Shown: positions 39,437 to 48,440 of the stretch, piece by piece | Numbering within the stretch: position 1 is the first letter of the stretch | Layout of the letters: the number at the start of each line of letters is the position of its first letter | Assembly: GCF_003977755.1 (NCBI RefSeq) | Contig: NZ_RQWN01000004.1 | Coordinates: forward strand, 372,001 to 436,000 | Origin: Haloterrigena salifodinae | Lineage (GTDB): Archaea; Halobacteriota; Halobacteria; Halobacteriales; Natrialbaceae | DNA length: 64,000 bases | Direction of reading: 5' to 3' | Made by a program: the position numbers and the translations under genes | Notes under the pieces: model-generated | What the model saw: only the letters and a program-made list of their open reading frames with translations | What the model was told of the DNA's origin: nothing | The model's database searches: none

Positions 39437-41200
39437 TTATCCGTCGTACTGCAGTTCACCTTGGCGGATGAGCCACAGATGGGGCCATCGAACCTGCGAA
39501 ACGTCGGAACCCTGCTCGGGAACGGACCACTCGTCGGTGGCGAGGAACGCCTGTTCCTGCTTCTCCATGACGGGAATCACGGGAAGGTCCACGTTGGTCA
39601 CCCACGCTTGTTCGATCGAGATCTCGCGAGTCGTCGCCTCGTCGGACGTTTCGGACAGTTCTTCGAGTCGGTCGTTGGGATTGACTGTCATCGTTCCCGA
39701 GCCGGTCCGGGAGGGGACGGTGACATCACCGTTACTCCCACCGCGGTTTTCGTTGGCCGGGGTGTAGTTGTACGTGAAACCGCGGTAGTGCTCGAGGAGC
39801 TGATGGTGAAGCGAGAAGTACGGGAAGGACGCCCGACCGCCGCCGGGAAGCCACCCGCCGGCCGAGAGAATGAAGTCGCCGTTGGGCCAGACCGTCCCGT
39901 TCAGCGCACTGAAGTTCCGCGAGTCGACCTGAGACTCGAACCCGAAGTCGTTCAGTTGATCGACGATCGTCTGGGTCGCGGTGACCCAGTCGGTCCATCC
40001 GGACGGGACAGTGATGGGGAGTTCGACGACGTTCCCGCTACCGTCGACCCACGTGTCACCGTCCTTCGAGTAGCCGGCGTCGAGAAGTATCTGTTCGGCA
40101 TCGTCGGTCTGACGTTCGTTCACGCCGTAGTCCTCGAACGAATCGTAGGCGTCGCCGAGCCACCGTTCCTGGTCGTCCGAGGGGATTCCCACGGGCAGTG
40201 GCGGCGCTTGCTTCAGCGTCTCGCCGACGTTCTTGACGATGGTTTCCCGGTCTAGCACGTGGGCGATCGCCTGGCGGACGGCCCTGTCGCCCGTGTGCTC
40301 GTGGTCATGCTGCGGAATCAACCCGTATCCGACCTTCCCCGGAATGGTCTCCATCCGGATATGGTCGGGGAAGTTATTCACGACGTTCGGCGGGGCGAAC
40401 ACCATCACGGAGTCAAGTTCGTTCGCGCCGATCGCTTGGTGAACGGCCGTGTTCCCGTCGAGGTAGCGGAACGCAACCTGATCGAAGTTGATATTTCCGG
40501 AGTCGGGGTGATCGTCCCGCTTCTCGAGGAGGATCTGTTGATTCCCCCGCTCCGCGACCGTGAACGGGCCGTTGGCGGTAACGTCCTTGTAGGCGTGGCT
40601 CTGGATCTCGCTCTGGGCCTTCTCGGCATCGTCCTCGAACATCTCGACGTACTTCCCGAACTCGCTCTCCTTGAGGGTCATGAACCGCTGGCCCAGCGCG
40701 TTGAACTCGACGATTCGTGGGTTCACGTCTCCGGCAAGTTCGAGAACGACGGTCCGGTCGTCCGCCACTTCGACGCTATCGGTGAACTGGTCGATCGTTC
40801 CGCCGGTCAACCTCGCGAGACGCAGTTGCGTCGCGACGTCGCCGGCCGTGACGTCGTCGCCGTCCTCCCAGGTGACGCCGTCGCGAACGGTCATCTCGAA
40901 CGTACCGTCGCCGAACTCCCAGTTCTGAATGAGATAGGGAATGAACTCGCCCTTCGCGAAGTTGAAATTCGCAAACCGATCGAAGAGCAGGTAGTGGGAG
41001 TACTGTGAGTAACTCGTCGGATTGAGGGGATTGTACTGAATCTTCGTCGGAACCTGGTTCGTATAGCTGACATGGGTCCCGTCTCCAGTTCCGTTTCCAC
41101 CCGTACAGCCCGCCAGTGCGACGGCGCTCGAGGCGCCTGCGACTTGCAGGAACGCACGGCGATCGATATGACTAGCACAGCCACGGTTATTGTTCGTCAT
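39437..41200 (-). CDS. Extracellular solute-binding lipoprotein, family 5 (DppA/OppA-like)
   Basis: A 587-residue binding protein anchored outside the cell. The Tat motif DRRAFLQVAG (13-22) is followed by a lipobox LAGC with the lipid-bearing C32, the normal layout for haloarchaeal lipoproteins. Mature blocks such as FEMTVRDGVTWEDGDDVTAG and DRAVRQAIAHVLDRETIV are those of SBP family 5. It is the first gene of the five-gene operon ending at 35249. In hyperthermophilic archaea, several family-5 systems import cello-, xylo- and mannooligosaccharides, so uptake of mannan or pectin oligomers is a fair inference; peptides cannot be excluded. Confidence 0.92.
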   Translation of the reverse strand: MTNNNRGCASHIDRRAFLQVAGASSAVALAGCTGGNGTGDGTHVSYTNQVPTKIQYNPLNPTSYSQYSHYLLFDRFANFNFAKGEFIPYLIQNWEFGDGTFEMTVRDGVTWEDGDDVTAGDVATQLRLARLTGGTIDQFTDSVEVADDRTVVLELAGDVNPRIVEFNALGQRFMTLKESEFGKYVEMFEDDAEKAQSEIQSHAYKDVTANGPFTVAERGNQQILLEKRDDHPDSGNINFDQVAFRYLDGNTAVHQAIGANELDSVMVFAPPNVVNNFPDHIRMETIPGKVGYGLIPQHDHEHTGDRAVRQAIAHVLDRETIVKNVGETLKQAPPLPVGIPSDDQERWLGDAYDSFEDYGVNERQTDDAEQILLDAGYSKDGDTWVDGSGNVVELPITVPSGWTDWVTATQTIVDQLNDFGFESQVDSRNFSALNGTVWPNGDFILSAGGWLPGGGRASFPYFSLHHQLLEHYRGFTYNYTPANENRGGSNGDVTVPSRTGSGTMTVNPNDRLEELSETSDEATTREISIEQAWVTNVDLPVIPVMEKQEQAFLATDEWSVPEQGSDVSQVRWPHLWLIRQGELQYDG

Positions 41201-41230
41201 TGTCTAACCAGAGGGTAAAGCTCAAAGGTA

Positions 41231-41240
41231 ATAAAAGTAT
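41231..41240 (-). promoter_or_regulatory. TATA box of the ABC transporter operon
   Basis: On the minus strand ATACTTTTAT lies 31-40 bases before the ATG at 41200. Confidence 0.5.
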
Positions 41241-41810
41241 GTAGTTTTCGGGGAAGTGTCGATATCGCGGGATACAACCGCAGTATTCGGAGTTTTGCCG
41301 GCACAGCGGTCGGTTGCGCGAGGTGAGCACGCCGAGTTCCGTGACGGTCACACGAGCGATCGACGACTGTCAGTTTCTGTGGGGAGCAGTGAACGCCGTC
41401 CGCCGAGGCTTGGACCAGTCTCCGTAACAGAACCCTCTGGGACTCCATTCGTCCGTCGAGACTCCGTTTCACCAGATCAAACGAATCGGCGACTGATACC
41501 GGCGGAATCACGCTACGGAATATCAAGGCCGCATAGCGACGCAGGCGAGCACACGAATACCCATCTAGCGTCTCCGCGCGTGCTATTATCCAAGTGATTC
41601 GAGTGTCTGCTCACAGATCTCCAACCGAGGGCACGTGTTTGACTACGGGAAACAACTCGCGCCGCTCCGACGAGGGGTTACAGCAGTACTCTCGTACTGC
41701 TGGACTGGCAGCGCACGATCACGTTCGCTCGAGGTCGGTGGAACCGGCGGCCGACGATCGGAAACGAGTACGATATAGTAATATAATCGATCGTAAGTGA
41801 TTTATCGAGC

Positions 41811-41818
41811 GGAGGTGA
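41811..41818 (+). promoter_or_regulatory. Strong Shine-Dalgarno site of the second Gfo/Idh gene
   Basis: GGAGGTGA is a full match to the 16S rRNA tail, rare in this window where most starts look leaderless. It stands 15 bases before the ATG at 41834, a little long for the optimum. The transcript therefore has a leader, starting near the AT-rich stretch at 41770-41790. Confidence 0.55.
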
Positions 41819-41833
41819 GGAAATATAGCAAAC

Positions 41834-42907
41834 ATGAGGGATACAACGCTGACGGTCGGTCTGGTCGGATTAGGAACGCACGGAGCGAATCACGTGAAAA
41901 TACTCAAAGAACTGGGACACAATGTCCTCGGTGTGGACGCGGATACGGCGGCGAGACAGGCGTTTCAGGAGCGCCACGACGCAACGACGTTCGAGAGTCT
42001 CGAGGAATTGTACGAACAGGATCCGGATGCGATCATTATCTCAGCGCCGAATAAATTCCACGAGACAGCCGCCACCGACGCACTCCTGGCGGGCCACGAC
42101 GTCCTGCTCGAAAAACCGCTCGCGCACAATTTGGAGAGCGCAGAGCGTATCGCCGACGCAGCGAACCGGACCGGCAATATCTGCATGGTCGGCTACCACC
42201 ACCGCTATCGAAACATCTGCCAGGTCGCCAAATCCTACGTCGAGGACGGCTACCTGGGCGAGGTCACTCACATCGACGCCCAGTTCGTGCGACGGCGCGG
42301 CGTTCCCGGTCGAGGGACGTGGTACACGTCGAAGGATATCGCCGGGGGCGGCGCACTGATGGACGTCGGCGCACACCTGCTCGACCTGCTCTTTTTCTGG
42401 ACCGACTGGCCGACGATCACCGACGCGATGGCGACGGCCCGATCGAACTTCGGACAGCACGACGACTACACGTATCTCCACATGTGGGGAGAAGACGACC
42501 GGGGCAAGATGTACGACGTAGAGGATTCCGTTACGGCGTTTTGCGAGTTCGACTCCGGGATGACCGCGGACATTCAGGTCGCGTGGGCAGCGAACATGGA
42601 ATCGTCGCACAGCTATCGAATTCAAGGAACGGACGCAGGTATGACGATCGATATTACGAACACGCTCCGCGAAGTCGAGCCGGAGGTCGATCAACGAAAC
42701 GATCTCCGACTGTACGAGGTACGGTCGGGACGGCGTGACCATTTCGTCGACAGTGAAGTCATCGTCTCACTGAACGATCCGTACCGTGACGAGTTGGAGA
42801 CGTTTCTGGACGCGGTCCGATCCGGCGAGCGGCCGGAGATGACGAACGTCGACCAGGCGCTCCACGTGCAGCGCGCCGTCGATCGGCTCTACCAGACGAC
42901 CCGGTGA
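41834..42907 (+). CDS. Gfo/Idh/MocA-family sugar oxidoreductase (2)
   Basis: A 357-residue NAD(P)-dependent oxidoreductase with Rossmann loop VGLVGLGTHGANHV (8-21), the family lysine in DVLLEKPLAHNLESAE, the active-site region GYHHRYRN, and MDVGAHLLDLLFFW with the substrate-domain histidine. It is only distantly related to the protein at 31558, which has a different N-terminal loop. It is divergent from the ABC transporter and followed after 104 bases by IclR, a typical transporter-enzyme-regulator set. Substrate unknown. Confidence 0.88.
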   Translation: MRDTTLTVGLVGLGTHGANHVKILKELGHNVLGVDADTAARQAFQERHDATTFESLEELYEQDPDAIIISAPNKFHETAATDALLAGHDVLLEKPLAHNLESAERIADAANRTGNICMVGYHHRYRNICQVAKSYVEDGYLGEVTHIDAQFVRRRGVPGRGTWYTSKDIAGGGALMDVGAHLLDLLFFWTDWPTITDAMATARSNFGQHDDYTYLHMWGEDDRGKMYDVEDSVTAFCEFDSGMTADIQVAWAANMESSHSYRIQGTDAGMTIDITNTLREVEPEVDQRNDLRLYEVRSGRRDHFVDSEVIVSLNDPYRDELETFLDAVRSGERPEMTNVDQALHVQRAVDRLYQTTR

Positions 42908-43011
42908 TCTACCGCGTTCGTCACCGTGTCGTCAATTCGATGTTTCCTCGCCGAACCGCCCACGATCGAGAGGTGAGCACGTTTAACTGTCCGTGGACAC
43001 TGATAACGGGT

Positions 43012-43806
43012 ATGACAGAGGAAACCCCCGATGGATACGGAAAAACGATCCAGTCTATCGAGTCAGCGCTCGAGGTCGTCGAAGTCATCCGCCAGAAGGA
43101 ACGAGCGGGCGTGACGGAGATAGCGAACGAACTCGATCGCTCCAAGAGTACGATCCACCACTACGTGACGACGTTGACCAAACACGACTATCTCGACAAA
43201 GTTGACGGAGAGTACCAGCTCAGTCTGCGGTTTCTCACGCTCGGTGGCCAAGTTCGCGAGCGAGAACAGCTCTATCATCTCGGAAAAGACAACGTCGAAG
43301 AACTCGCACAGGAAACCGGCGAACAGGTGCGTCTCATCGTCGAACGCAACGGGTCCGGCATTACGCTCTATCAAGCGACTGGAGACCGCGTCACCAAGCC
43401 GATAACGCACGTGGGCAGTATCGAAGAGCTCTACTGCACTGCGGCCGGCAAGGTGTTTCTGGCCGAACTATCGGATGAGGAACTGGACTCGTACCTCGAC
43501 GAGGTTTCATTCACGCCGTACACCGAGAAGACAATCACCGACGGCGACGCGCTCCGAGCGGAACTCGAAGAGATCCGCGATCGAGGAGTGGCGTTTGACG
43601 ATGAAGAACGGTATGAGGGATATCGGTGTGTAGCCGCTGCGATCAGCACCGAGAAACGAGAACTGTTCGGTGCGCTCAGCGTCTCCGCGCCGGTCAAGCG
43701 CATGGGAGAAGAGCGGTTCCGAACCGACGTGCCGAACCAACTACAGAACGTTGCCGGCGTCGTCGAGATTAACACTACGTATTCCGAGTGGACGGACGTG
43801 CTCTGA
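43012..43806 (+). CDS. IclR-family transcriptional regulator
   Basis: A 264-residue regulator: N-terminal winged helix-turn-helix (GVTEIANELDRSKSTIHHYV, about 33-52) and C-terminal effector domain (LVVERNG-like strand, HVGSIEELYCTAAGKVFLAEL, DDEERYEGYRCVAAAI). The ATG at 43012 is chosen because it gives the usual IclR start (KTIQSIESALEVVEVI) and a TTTAAC element sits about 28 bases upstream; the frame extends to 42904 without protein character. IclR proteins respond to small metabolites, often sugar acids or aromatic acids. Its position suggests control of the transporter and the mannan genes. Confidence 0.92.
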   Translation: MTEETPDGYGKTIQSIESALEVVEVIRQKERAGVTEIANELDRSKSTIHHYVTTLTKHDYLDKVDGEYQLSLRFLTLGGQVREREQLYHLGKDNVEELAQETGEQVRLIVERNGSGITLYQATGDRVTKPITHVGSIEELYCTAAGKVFLAELSDEELDSYLDEVSFTPYTEKTITDGDALRAELEEIRDRGVAFDDEERYEGYRCVAAAISTEKRELFGALSVSAPVKRMGEERFRTDVPNQLQNVAGVVEINTTYSEWTDVL

Positions 43807-44083
43807 GGCAGTCGAGACGCCGTTCGGCGCAGGCGGTTTTACATTGGTACTTTCGTAAAAAGTGATGTGGGTGCCACGTAGACCCATCGGTTACAGAAGT
43901 ATGTCTGTAAATAATGCTCGATCTGGTACCCGCCCGAGGCGCCATTCTGGTTGACAGTGGGAAACGGAGGGATGGAGAGCTCTGTCCTGTTCCACTTGAT
44001 CAAACAATCGGACCCATCCCTCCGACCGTAACTTCACGAATCGCGGCAGTAGATTCTTGTAGAGTCAGTTCGTGGGCCTCTCT

Positions 44084-44542
44084 ATGCAACGCGGATTGGT
44101 ACTCGCAGAAGATACCGAGAACGGTCGAAAACTACTCGCTGAAGCGGCCGCAACCGCACGCGGTAGCGAGTGCGGGTTGGTCGTCTTGTCCATCATCCGT
44201 CCCGAGTCGTTCGCAGCGGACGTTGAGACGCTGGAAGCGATGGGCGATGTCGAAGACGCTCACTACGACGAAAGCAATGTTCTCGACGCTGAGCGAAACG
44301 CCGTTCAGTCCTTCGTTGACGCTGCCATCAACAGCGAAGACGTGGAGATCGCATACCGAGTGAGCGTCGCGTCGAACGACGACAACGTCGACACGGTCCT
44401 TCAGACTGCTCGAGAGACCGCTTGTGATCACCTGTTCGTGTCCGGCAGTCAACGCTCCCCGACCGGAAAAGCGATCTTCGGCGATAGGACACAGCAACTC
44501 CTTCTGGAGTTCCCCGGAGCCGTGACGGTGGATCTCAACTGA
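44084..44542 (+). CDS. Universal stress protein (UspA) family (second copy)
   Basis: A 152-residue UspA protein close to the one at 7301: both begin M-x-x-x-LVxxxDTE and end with the ATP loop SGSQRSPTGKAIFGDRTQQ and EFPGAVTVDL. The ATG at 44084 fits the paralogue. It lies between IclR and beta-mannosidase in the same direction. Each of the two sugar regions therefore has its own member of the same UspA subgroup. A regulatory or sensing role is plausible, not shown. Confidence 0.88.
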   Translation: MQRGLVLAEDTENGRKLLAEAAATARGSECGLVVLSIIRPESFAADVETLEAMGDVEDAHYDESNVLDAERNAVQSFVDAAINSEDVEIAYRVSVASNDDNVDTVLQTARETACDHLFVSGSQRSPTGKAIFGDRTQQLLLEFPGAVTVDLN

Positions 44543-44657
44543 GATACCGGATCGGCACCCCCGCGTTCGGATGTGGTAACCGCCTCGATCGGCCCTTCGT
44601 TTTCCATCGAGGCTGTACCGAAAACGTGTCACGTGACCACATATCAAATACCGGTAG

Positions 44658-44666
44658 CGTTATTAC
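44658..44666 (+). promoter_or_regulatory. TATA box of the beta-mannosidase gene
   Basis: CGTTATTAC lies 23-31 bases before the ATG at 44689, fitting a leaderless transcript. Confidence 0.45.
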
Positions 44667-44688
44667 GCTCTGTTAATACAGTTCGGAT

Positions 44689-47226
44689 ATGCGGGTAGAG
44701 TCTCTCAACGGCAGTTGGAAGTTACGTCAGTCGGATACCGATCGCTGGCTCAACGCGACGGTTCCTGGCGGAGTCTACACGGATCTCCTCAACGCGGGCG
44801 AAATCCCCGATCCGTACGACAACGACAATGAACTCGATCTTCAGTGGGTCGGAACGTCCGACTGGGTGTATCGACGCACGGTGACACTCGATAGCGACTT
44901 CCTCGACGAGGAGCGGATACGCCTGCGCTGTGCCGGGCTCGATACCATCGCGACGGTACGCATCAACGGGGAGGTCGTGGGCGAAGCCGCGAACATGCAC
45001 CGTAAGTACGAGTTCGATGTCGCCGGCGTCCTCACACCCGGGGAGAATCAGGTGGAAATCACGTTCCACTCTCCGATCGAGTACAGCACTCGTCGCTCGG
45101 AGAATCACGAGTACGAAGTTCCAACGCTTCGATATCCTATCGACCAGCCGGGACGGAACTTCATCCGAAAGGCCCAGTGCCACTACGGATGGGACTGGGG
45201 GCCGTGTCTTCCAACCTCCGGTATCTGGCGAGATATCGACCTTCTCGCGTACTCCGAGCCCCGAATCGAGTATACGAAGACCGTACAGGACCACGACGGC
45301 GACAGCGTCAGCCTCGATGTGATCGTCGGCCTCGACGTACCGGCCGATGGCGAAGTATTGCTCGCTGCCGAGGTTGCGGATACGGCGACGCACGAAGTCC
45401 GAGACGTCGCCGAGGGACGCAGCGAGGTCACGGTCGGTCTCGAGGTTTCGGACCCTGATCTCTGGTGGCCGAACGGGTACGGTGATCAACCGCTTTACGA
45501 CCTCACCGTAGCCGTCGGCGCAAAAACCGAGTCAGTATCGGACAACACGGACGTGGTGACAGCCGACGGCGGCGTGACGACGGCAAACTCGTCGTTCCCG
45601 CCCGACGCGGCACACGAGACGACCACTCGTATCGGGTTTCGAGACCTCAATCTCATCCGCGAACCGGACCAAGAGGGCAACGGCGAGTCGTTCGCGTTCG
45701 AGGTCAACGGAGTACCGGTGTTCGCGAAGGGCGCCAACTGGATCCCGGCGGACGCGCTGTACGGACGGATCACGCGCGATCGATACGAATCGCTACTCGA
45801 CAGCGCTGTCGACGCCAACATGAACATGATTCGCGTCTGGGGCGGCGGGTACTACGAGCGAGACAGCTTCTACGAGGCGTGCGACGAACGGGGATTACTC
45901 GTCTGGCAAGACTTCATGTTCGCCTGCGCGCTGTACCCCAGCGACGAGGACTATCTGGAGTCCGTCGAAGAAGAGGTCCGGTACCAAGTTCGCCGGCTAG
46001 CCGACCACCCATCGCTCGCGCTCTGGTGTGGCAACAACGAAGTCGAGATGGGACTCGAGAGCTGGTTCGACGACGCTGCCGAACTGGAGCAATTGAAGGA
46101 GGGCTACGAGACGCTGTTCTACGACGTGATCGGCGATACCGTCGCTGAAGAGGATGAAACCCGGACGTACTGGCCAGGATCGCCGTCTAGCGGCACCGGG
46201 ATGCAGGATCCGTACCAGACCGACAAAGGGGACATCCACTACTGGGACGTCTGGCACGACGGCGCGAACTTCGAGGAGTACGAGACGGTCGAACCGCGGT
46301 TCGTCTCCGAGTTCGGATACCAGTCGTTCCCCTCGGTCGACGCGCTCTCGTCGGTGCTCCCCGACGACGAGCTCAATCCGACCGCGCCGTTGATGGAACA
46401 CCACCAGCGAAGCGAGGGAGGCAATCGGACGATCCTCCAGCGAATGGCGTCGTCGTTCCGTATTCCGTTTAGCTTCACTGACTTCGTCTATCTCAGTCAG
46501 GTGCAACAGGGGCTGGCGATGAAGACCGCCATCGAGCACTGGCGGCGGCTGAAGCCCGACTGTATGGGGACGCTCTACTGGCAGTTAAACGACCTCTGGC
46601 CCTGCGCGTCGTGGTCGTCCATCGAGTACGGCGGCGACTGGAAGGCGCTCCAGCACGTCGTACGCCGCATCTACGCGCCGGCTCTGCTCTCGACAACGAC
46701 GACAGACGGCGGCGACGAAGTCGAGATCTGGCTCACGAACGACGAACGCGACCCCCTCGAAGGGGAGATCACCGTCGAAGCGAATACGTTCGACGGAGAA
46801 CGCGTAGACGAGACCGGCGAGACCGTCTCAGTCGCGGCGCTCGACAGCGCCTGCGTTGCGACCGTCGACCCGGGTCGATTACTCGGTGACGTTCCACAAG
46901 AGGAGGCGTACCTCCGCGTCTCCTTCGACGGGAGCGACGAGACGTATCCGGCATTCGCGTTTTTCGAGGAGTACAAGCACCTCGAACTCCCGGATCCAAA
47001 GTTCGACATCACCGTTGTCGGGAACGAGGTGACGATCGAGGCGGACGCCGCCGCCCTGTTCGTCGAACTGAACGTTCCGCTCGACGGCCGGTTCTCGGAC
47101 AACTACTTCCATCTGACGCCCGACGAAGAGCGAACGGTCGCGTTCGACGCCGCGGACCCCCCTAACGATATCGAGCGGCGACTCGCCGAAGAATTGTCGC
47201 TAACCCACCTCCGTGCGACCTACTGA
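44689..47226 (+). CDS. Beta-mannosidase, GH2 family
   Basis: An 845-residue GH2 enzyme that removes beta-mannose from the non-reducing end of mannooligosaccharides. The mannosidase hallmark RKAQCHYGWDWGPCLPTSGI (160-179) separates it from beta-galactosidases and glucuronidases. The acid/base is E451 in LWCGNNEVEMG, the nucleophile E541 in PRFVSEFGYQSFPS. FAKGANWIPAD and RVWGGGYYE mark the TIM barrel. No signal peptide, so it acts inside on oligomers brought in by a transporter. It finishes the work of the secreted GH5 enzymes downstream. Confidence 0.95.
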   Translation: MRVESLNGSWKLRQSDTDRWLNATVPGGVYTDLLNAGEIPDPYDNDNELDLQWVGTSDWVYRRTVTLDSDFLDEERIRLRCAGLDTIATVRINGEVVGEAANMHRKYEFDVAGVLTPGENQVEITFHSPIEYSTRRSENHEYEVPTLRYPIDQPGRNFIRKAQCHYGWDWGPCLPTSGIWRDIDLLAYSEPRIEYTKTVQDHDGDSVSLDVIVGLDVPADGEVLLAAEVADTATHEVRDVAEGRSEVTVGLEVSDPDLWWPNGYGDQPLYDLTVAVGAKTESVSDNTDVVTADGGVTTANSSFPPDAAHETTTRIGFRDLNLIREPDQEGNGESFAFEVNGVPVFAKGANWIPADALYGRITRDRYESLLDSAVDANMNMIRVWGGGYYERDSFYEACDERGLLVWQDFMFACALYPSDEDYLESVEEEVRYQVRRLADHPSLALWCGNNEVEMGLESWFDDAAELEQLKEGYETLFYDVIGDTVAEEDETRTYWPGSPSSGTGMQDPYQTDKGDIHYWDVWHDGANFEEYETVEPRFVSEFGYQSFPSVDALSSVLPDDELNPTAPLMEHHQRSEGGNRTILQRMASSFRIPFSFTDFVYLSQVQQGLAMKTAIEHWRRLKPDCMGTLYWQLNDLWPCASWSSIEYGGDWKALQHVVRRIYAPALLSTTTTDGGDEVEIWLTNDERDPLEGEITVEANTFDGERVDETGETVSVAALDSACVATVDPGRLLGDVPQEEAYLRVSFDGSDETYPAFAFFEEYKHLELPDPKFDITVVGNEVTIEADAAALFVELNVPLDGRFSDNYFHLTPDEERTVAFDAADPPNDIERRLAEELSLTHLRATY

Positions 47227-47348
47227 CGACGGCACTGCGTCGAACTGAGGGCACTGTTTGCGACCGAACGAAAGCGCTTACGTTGGAATTCGTCGTTCGT
47301 CGTGCTGCGTCGGTAGCGAGCAGTGACCGTGAAGCCGACGACGGCGTC

Positions 47349-48305
47349 TCAATCGGTCGCATCGAGCAGGCCGCGGATATATCCGCTGGCGAACAGTTTT
47401 CCGGAGAGGTGATATCCAGGGATCGAATTGTCCTCGCCGGCCATCGTCGGAACGTGATCCGGTCGAATCGGACCGTCGAAGCCGATGTCGCGATACGCCT
47501 CGATCGCGGCGGCCATGTCGGTTAGCCCGTCGTCGTGCCACGTCTCGACGAAGCCGTCGGCGCCGCCCTCGACGTCGCGGAAGTGGACGAAGCTAATCCG
47601 ATCGCCGAACCGCCGGATCGTCGCCGGAACGTCGACGCTCATCGCCGCGAAGTTTCCCTGGCAGAACGTGATGCCGTTGTACGGCGAGTCGACGACGTCG
47701 AGTGCGCGCTCGTAGGCCTCCGGCGAGTTGACGATCCGCGGCATTCCGCGGACATCCCCGATCGGCGGATCGTCGGGGTGCAGTCCGAGTTTGACGTCCG
47801 CCTCCTCGGCGACCGGAACAACGCGTTCGAGGAAGTACTCCAGGTTCGCCCAGAGGTCGTCCGCCGTCGTCGAGCGGGCCGCGGCGGGCGCGGGTCCGCG
47901 GCGCATCTGCTCGTCGCTGTAGGAGGTGGTAAGCGAGGCGACCCGACTCGGCGTCGTGACCGAGGTCCGGGCCCACCGGAGCCCCGCCATCCAGTCGTAA
48001 CAGACGACGTCGACGCCGAGTTTCCCGAGATTCCGAAGGAACCGACAGAACTCGTCAATCTCGTCGTCCCGACCGTCCGTCGCGAGGCGCGTGGTGTCGG
48101 TCAGCGGGACGCTCCCCTCGAACGCGGCGGGTTCGAGCCCGTGATCGCGGTACCGGTTGACGGCCCGGAGCAATTCGTCGTACTGCGACGGACGCCGCCC
48201 GTCGCCGAGTTCGAGCGAATGATACACGGCGTGGTCGACGCCGATCTGCTTTGCCTTCTCCCACCGTTCGTCGGGTTCCGGCGGAAGGACGAGCAAAAGT
48301 TGCAT
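47349..48305 (-). CDS. uxuA: Mannonate dehydratase, UxuA family
   Basis: A 318-residue TIM barrel that dehydrates D-mannonate to 2-keto-3-deoxygluconate. Family blocks: VVCYDWMAGLRWARTS, KLGLHPDDPPIGDVRGMPRI (catalytic His and metal site), FCQGNFAAMSVD, FVHFRDVEGG and IRPDHVPTMAGED. The length is a little under that of E. coli UxuA (about 390), as in many shorter homologues. It links glucuronate (through fructuronate and mannonate) to the KDG kinase at 27580. The isomerase UxaC and reductase UxuB needed before it are not in the window; one of the Gfo/Idh proteins might replace the reductase, but nothing shows this. Confidence 0.9.
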   Translation of the reverse strand: MQLLLVLPPEPDERWEKAKQIGVDHAVYHSLELGDGRRPSQYDELLRAVNRYRDHGLEPAAFEGSVPLTDTTRLATDGRDDEIDEFCRFLRNLGKLGVDVVCYDWMAGLRWARTSVTTPSRVASLTTSYSDEQMRRGPAPAAARSTTADDLWANLEYFLERVVPVAEEADVKLGLHPDDPPIGDVRGMPRIVNSPEAYERALDVVDSPYNGITFCQGNFAAMSVDVPATIRRFGDRISFVHFRDVEGGADGFVETWHDDGLTDMAAAIEAYRDIGFDGPIRPDHVPTMAGEDNSIPGYHLSGKLFASGYIRGLLDATD

Positions 48306-48396
48306 GCGAGTACTCCGGCGGAAGGGCTTTGCCCGAACCCTTAGCTCTTGTCCTATCGTTGTGTCCGACCGGTATCCGTACCGTTAGTTCCCTTTG

Positions 48397-48410
48397 AAAA
48401 AATTTATTAC
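48397..48410 (+). promoter_or_regulatory. TATA box of the first GH5 gene
   Basis: The AAAAAATTTATTAC stretch ends 30 bases before the ATG at 48441. Confidence 0.5.
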
Positions 48411-48440
48411 AGATGTCGGTGAATTCGAAACGCACCATCC

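Larger units (their letters stand above)
41201..41833. other. Divergent intergenic region between the ABC operon and the second Gfo/Idh gene
   Basis: About 630 bases. The left end holds the binding-protein promoter (AATAAAAGTAT at 41230-41240). The right end holds an AT-rich stretch (41770-41790, CGATATAGTAATATAATCGA, itself partly palindromic) and a Shine-Dalgarno. The middle shows only non-coding frames. Because transporter and oxidoreductase are divergent and an IclR gene follows, this is the likeliest place for IclR operators. Confidence 0.5.
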
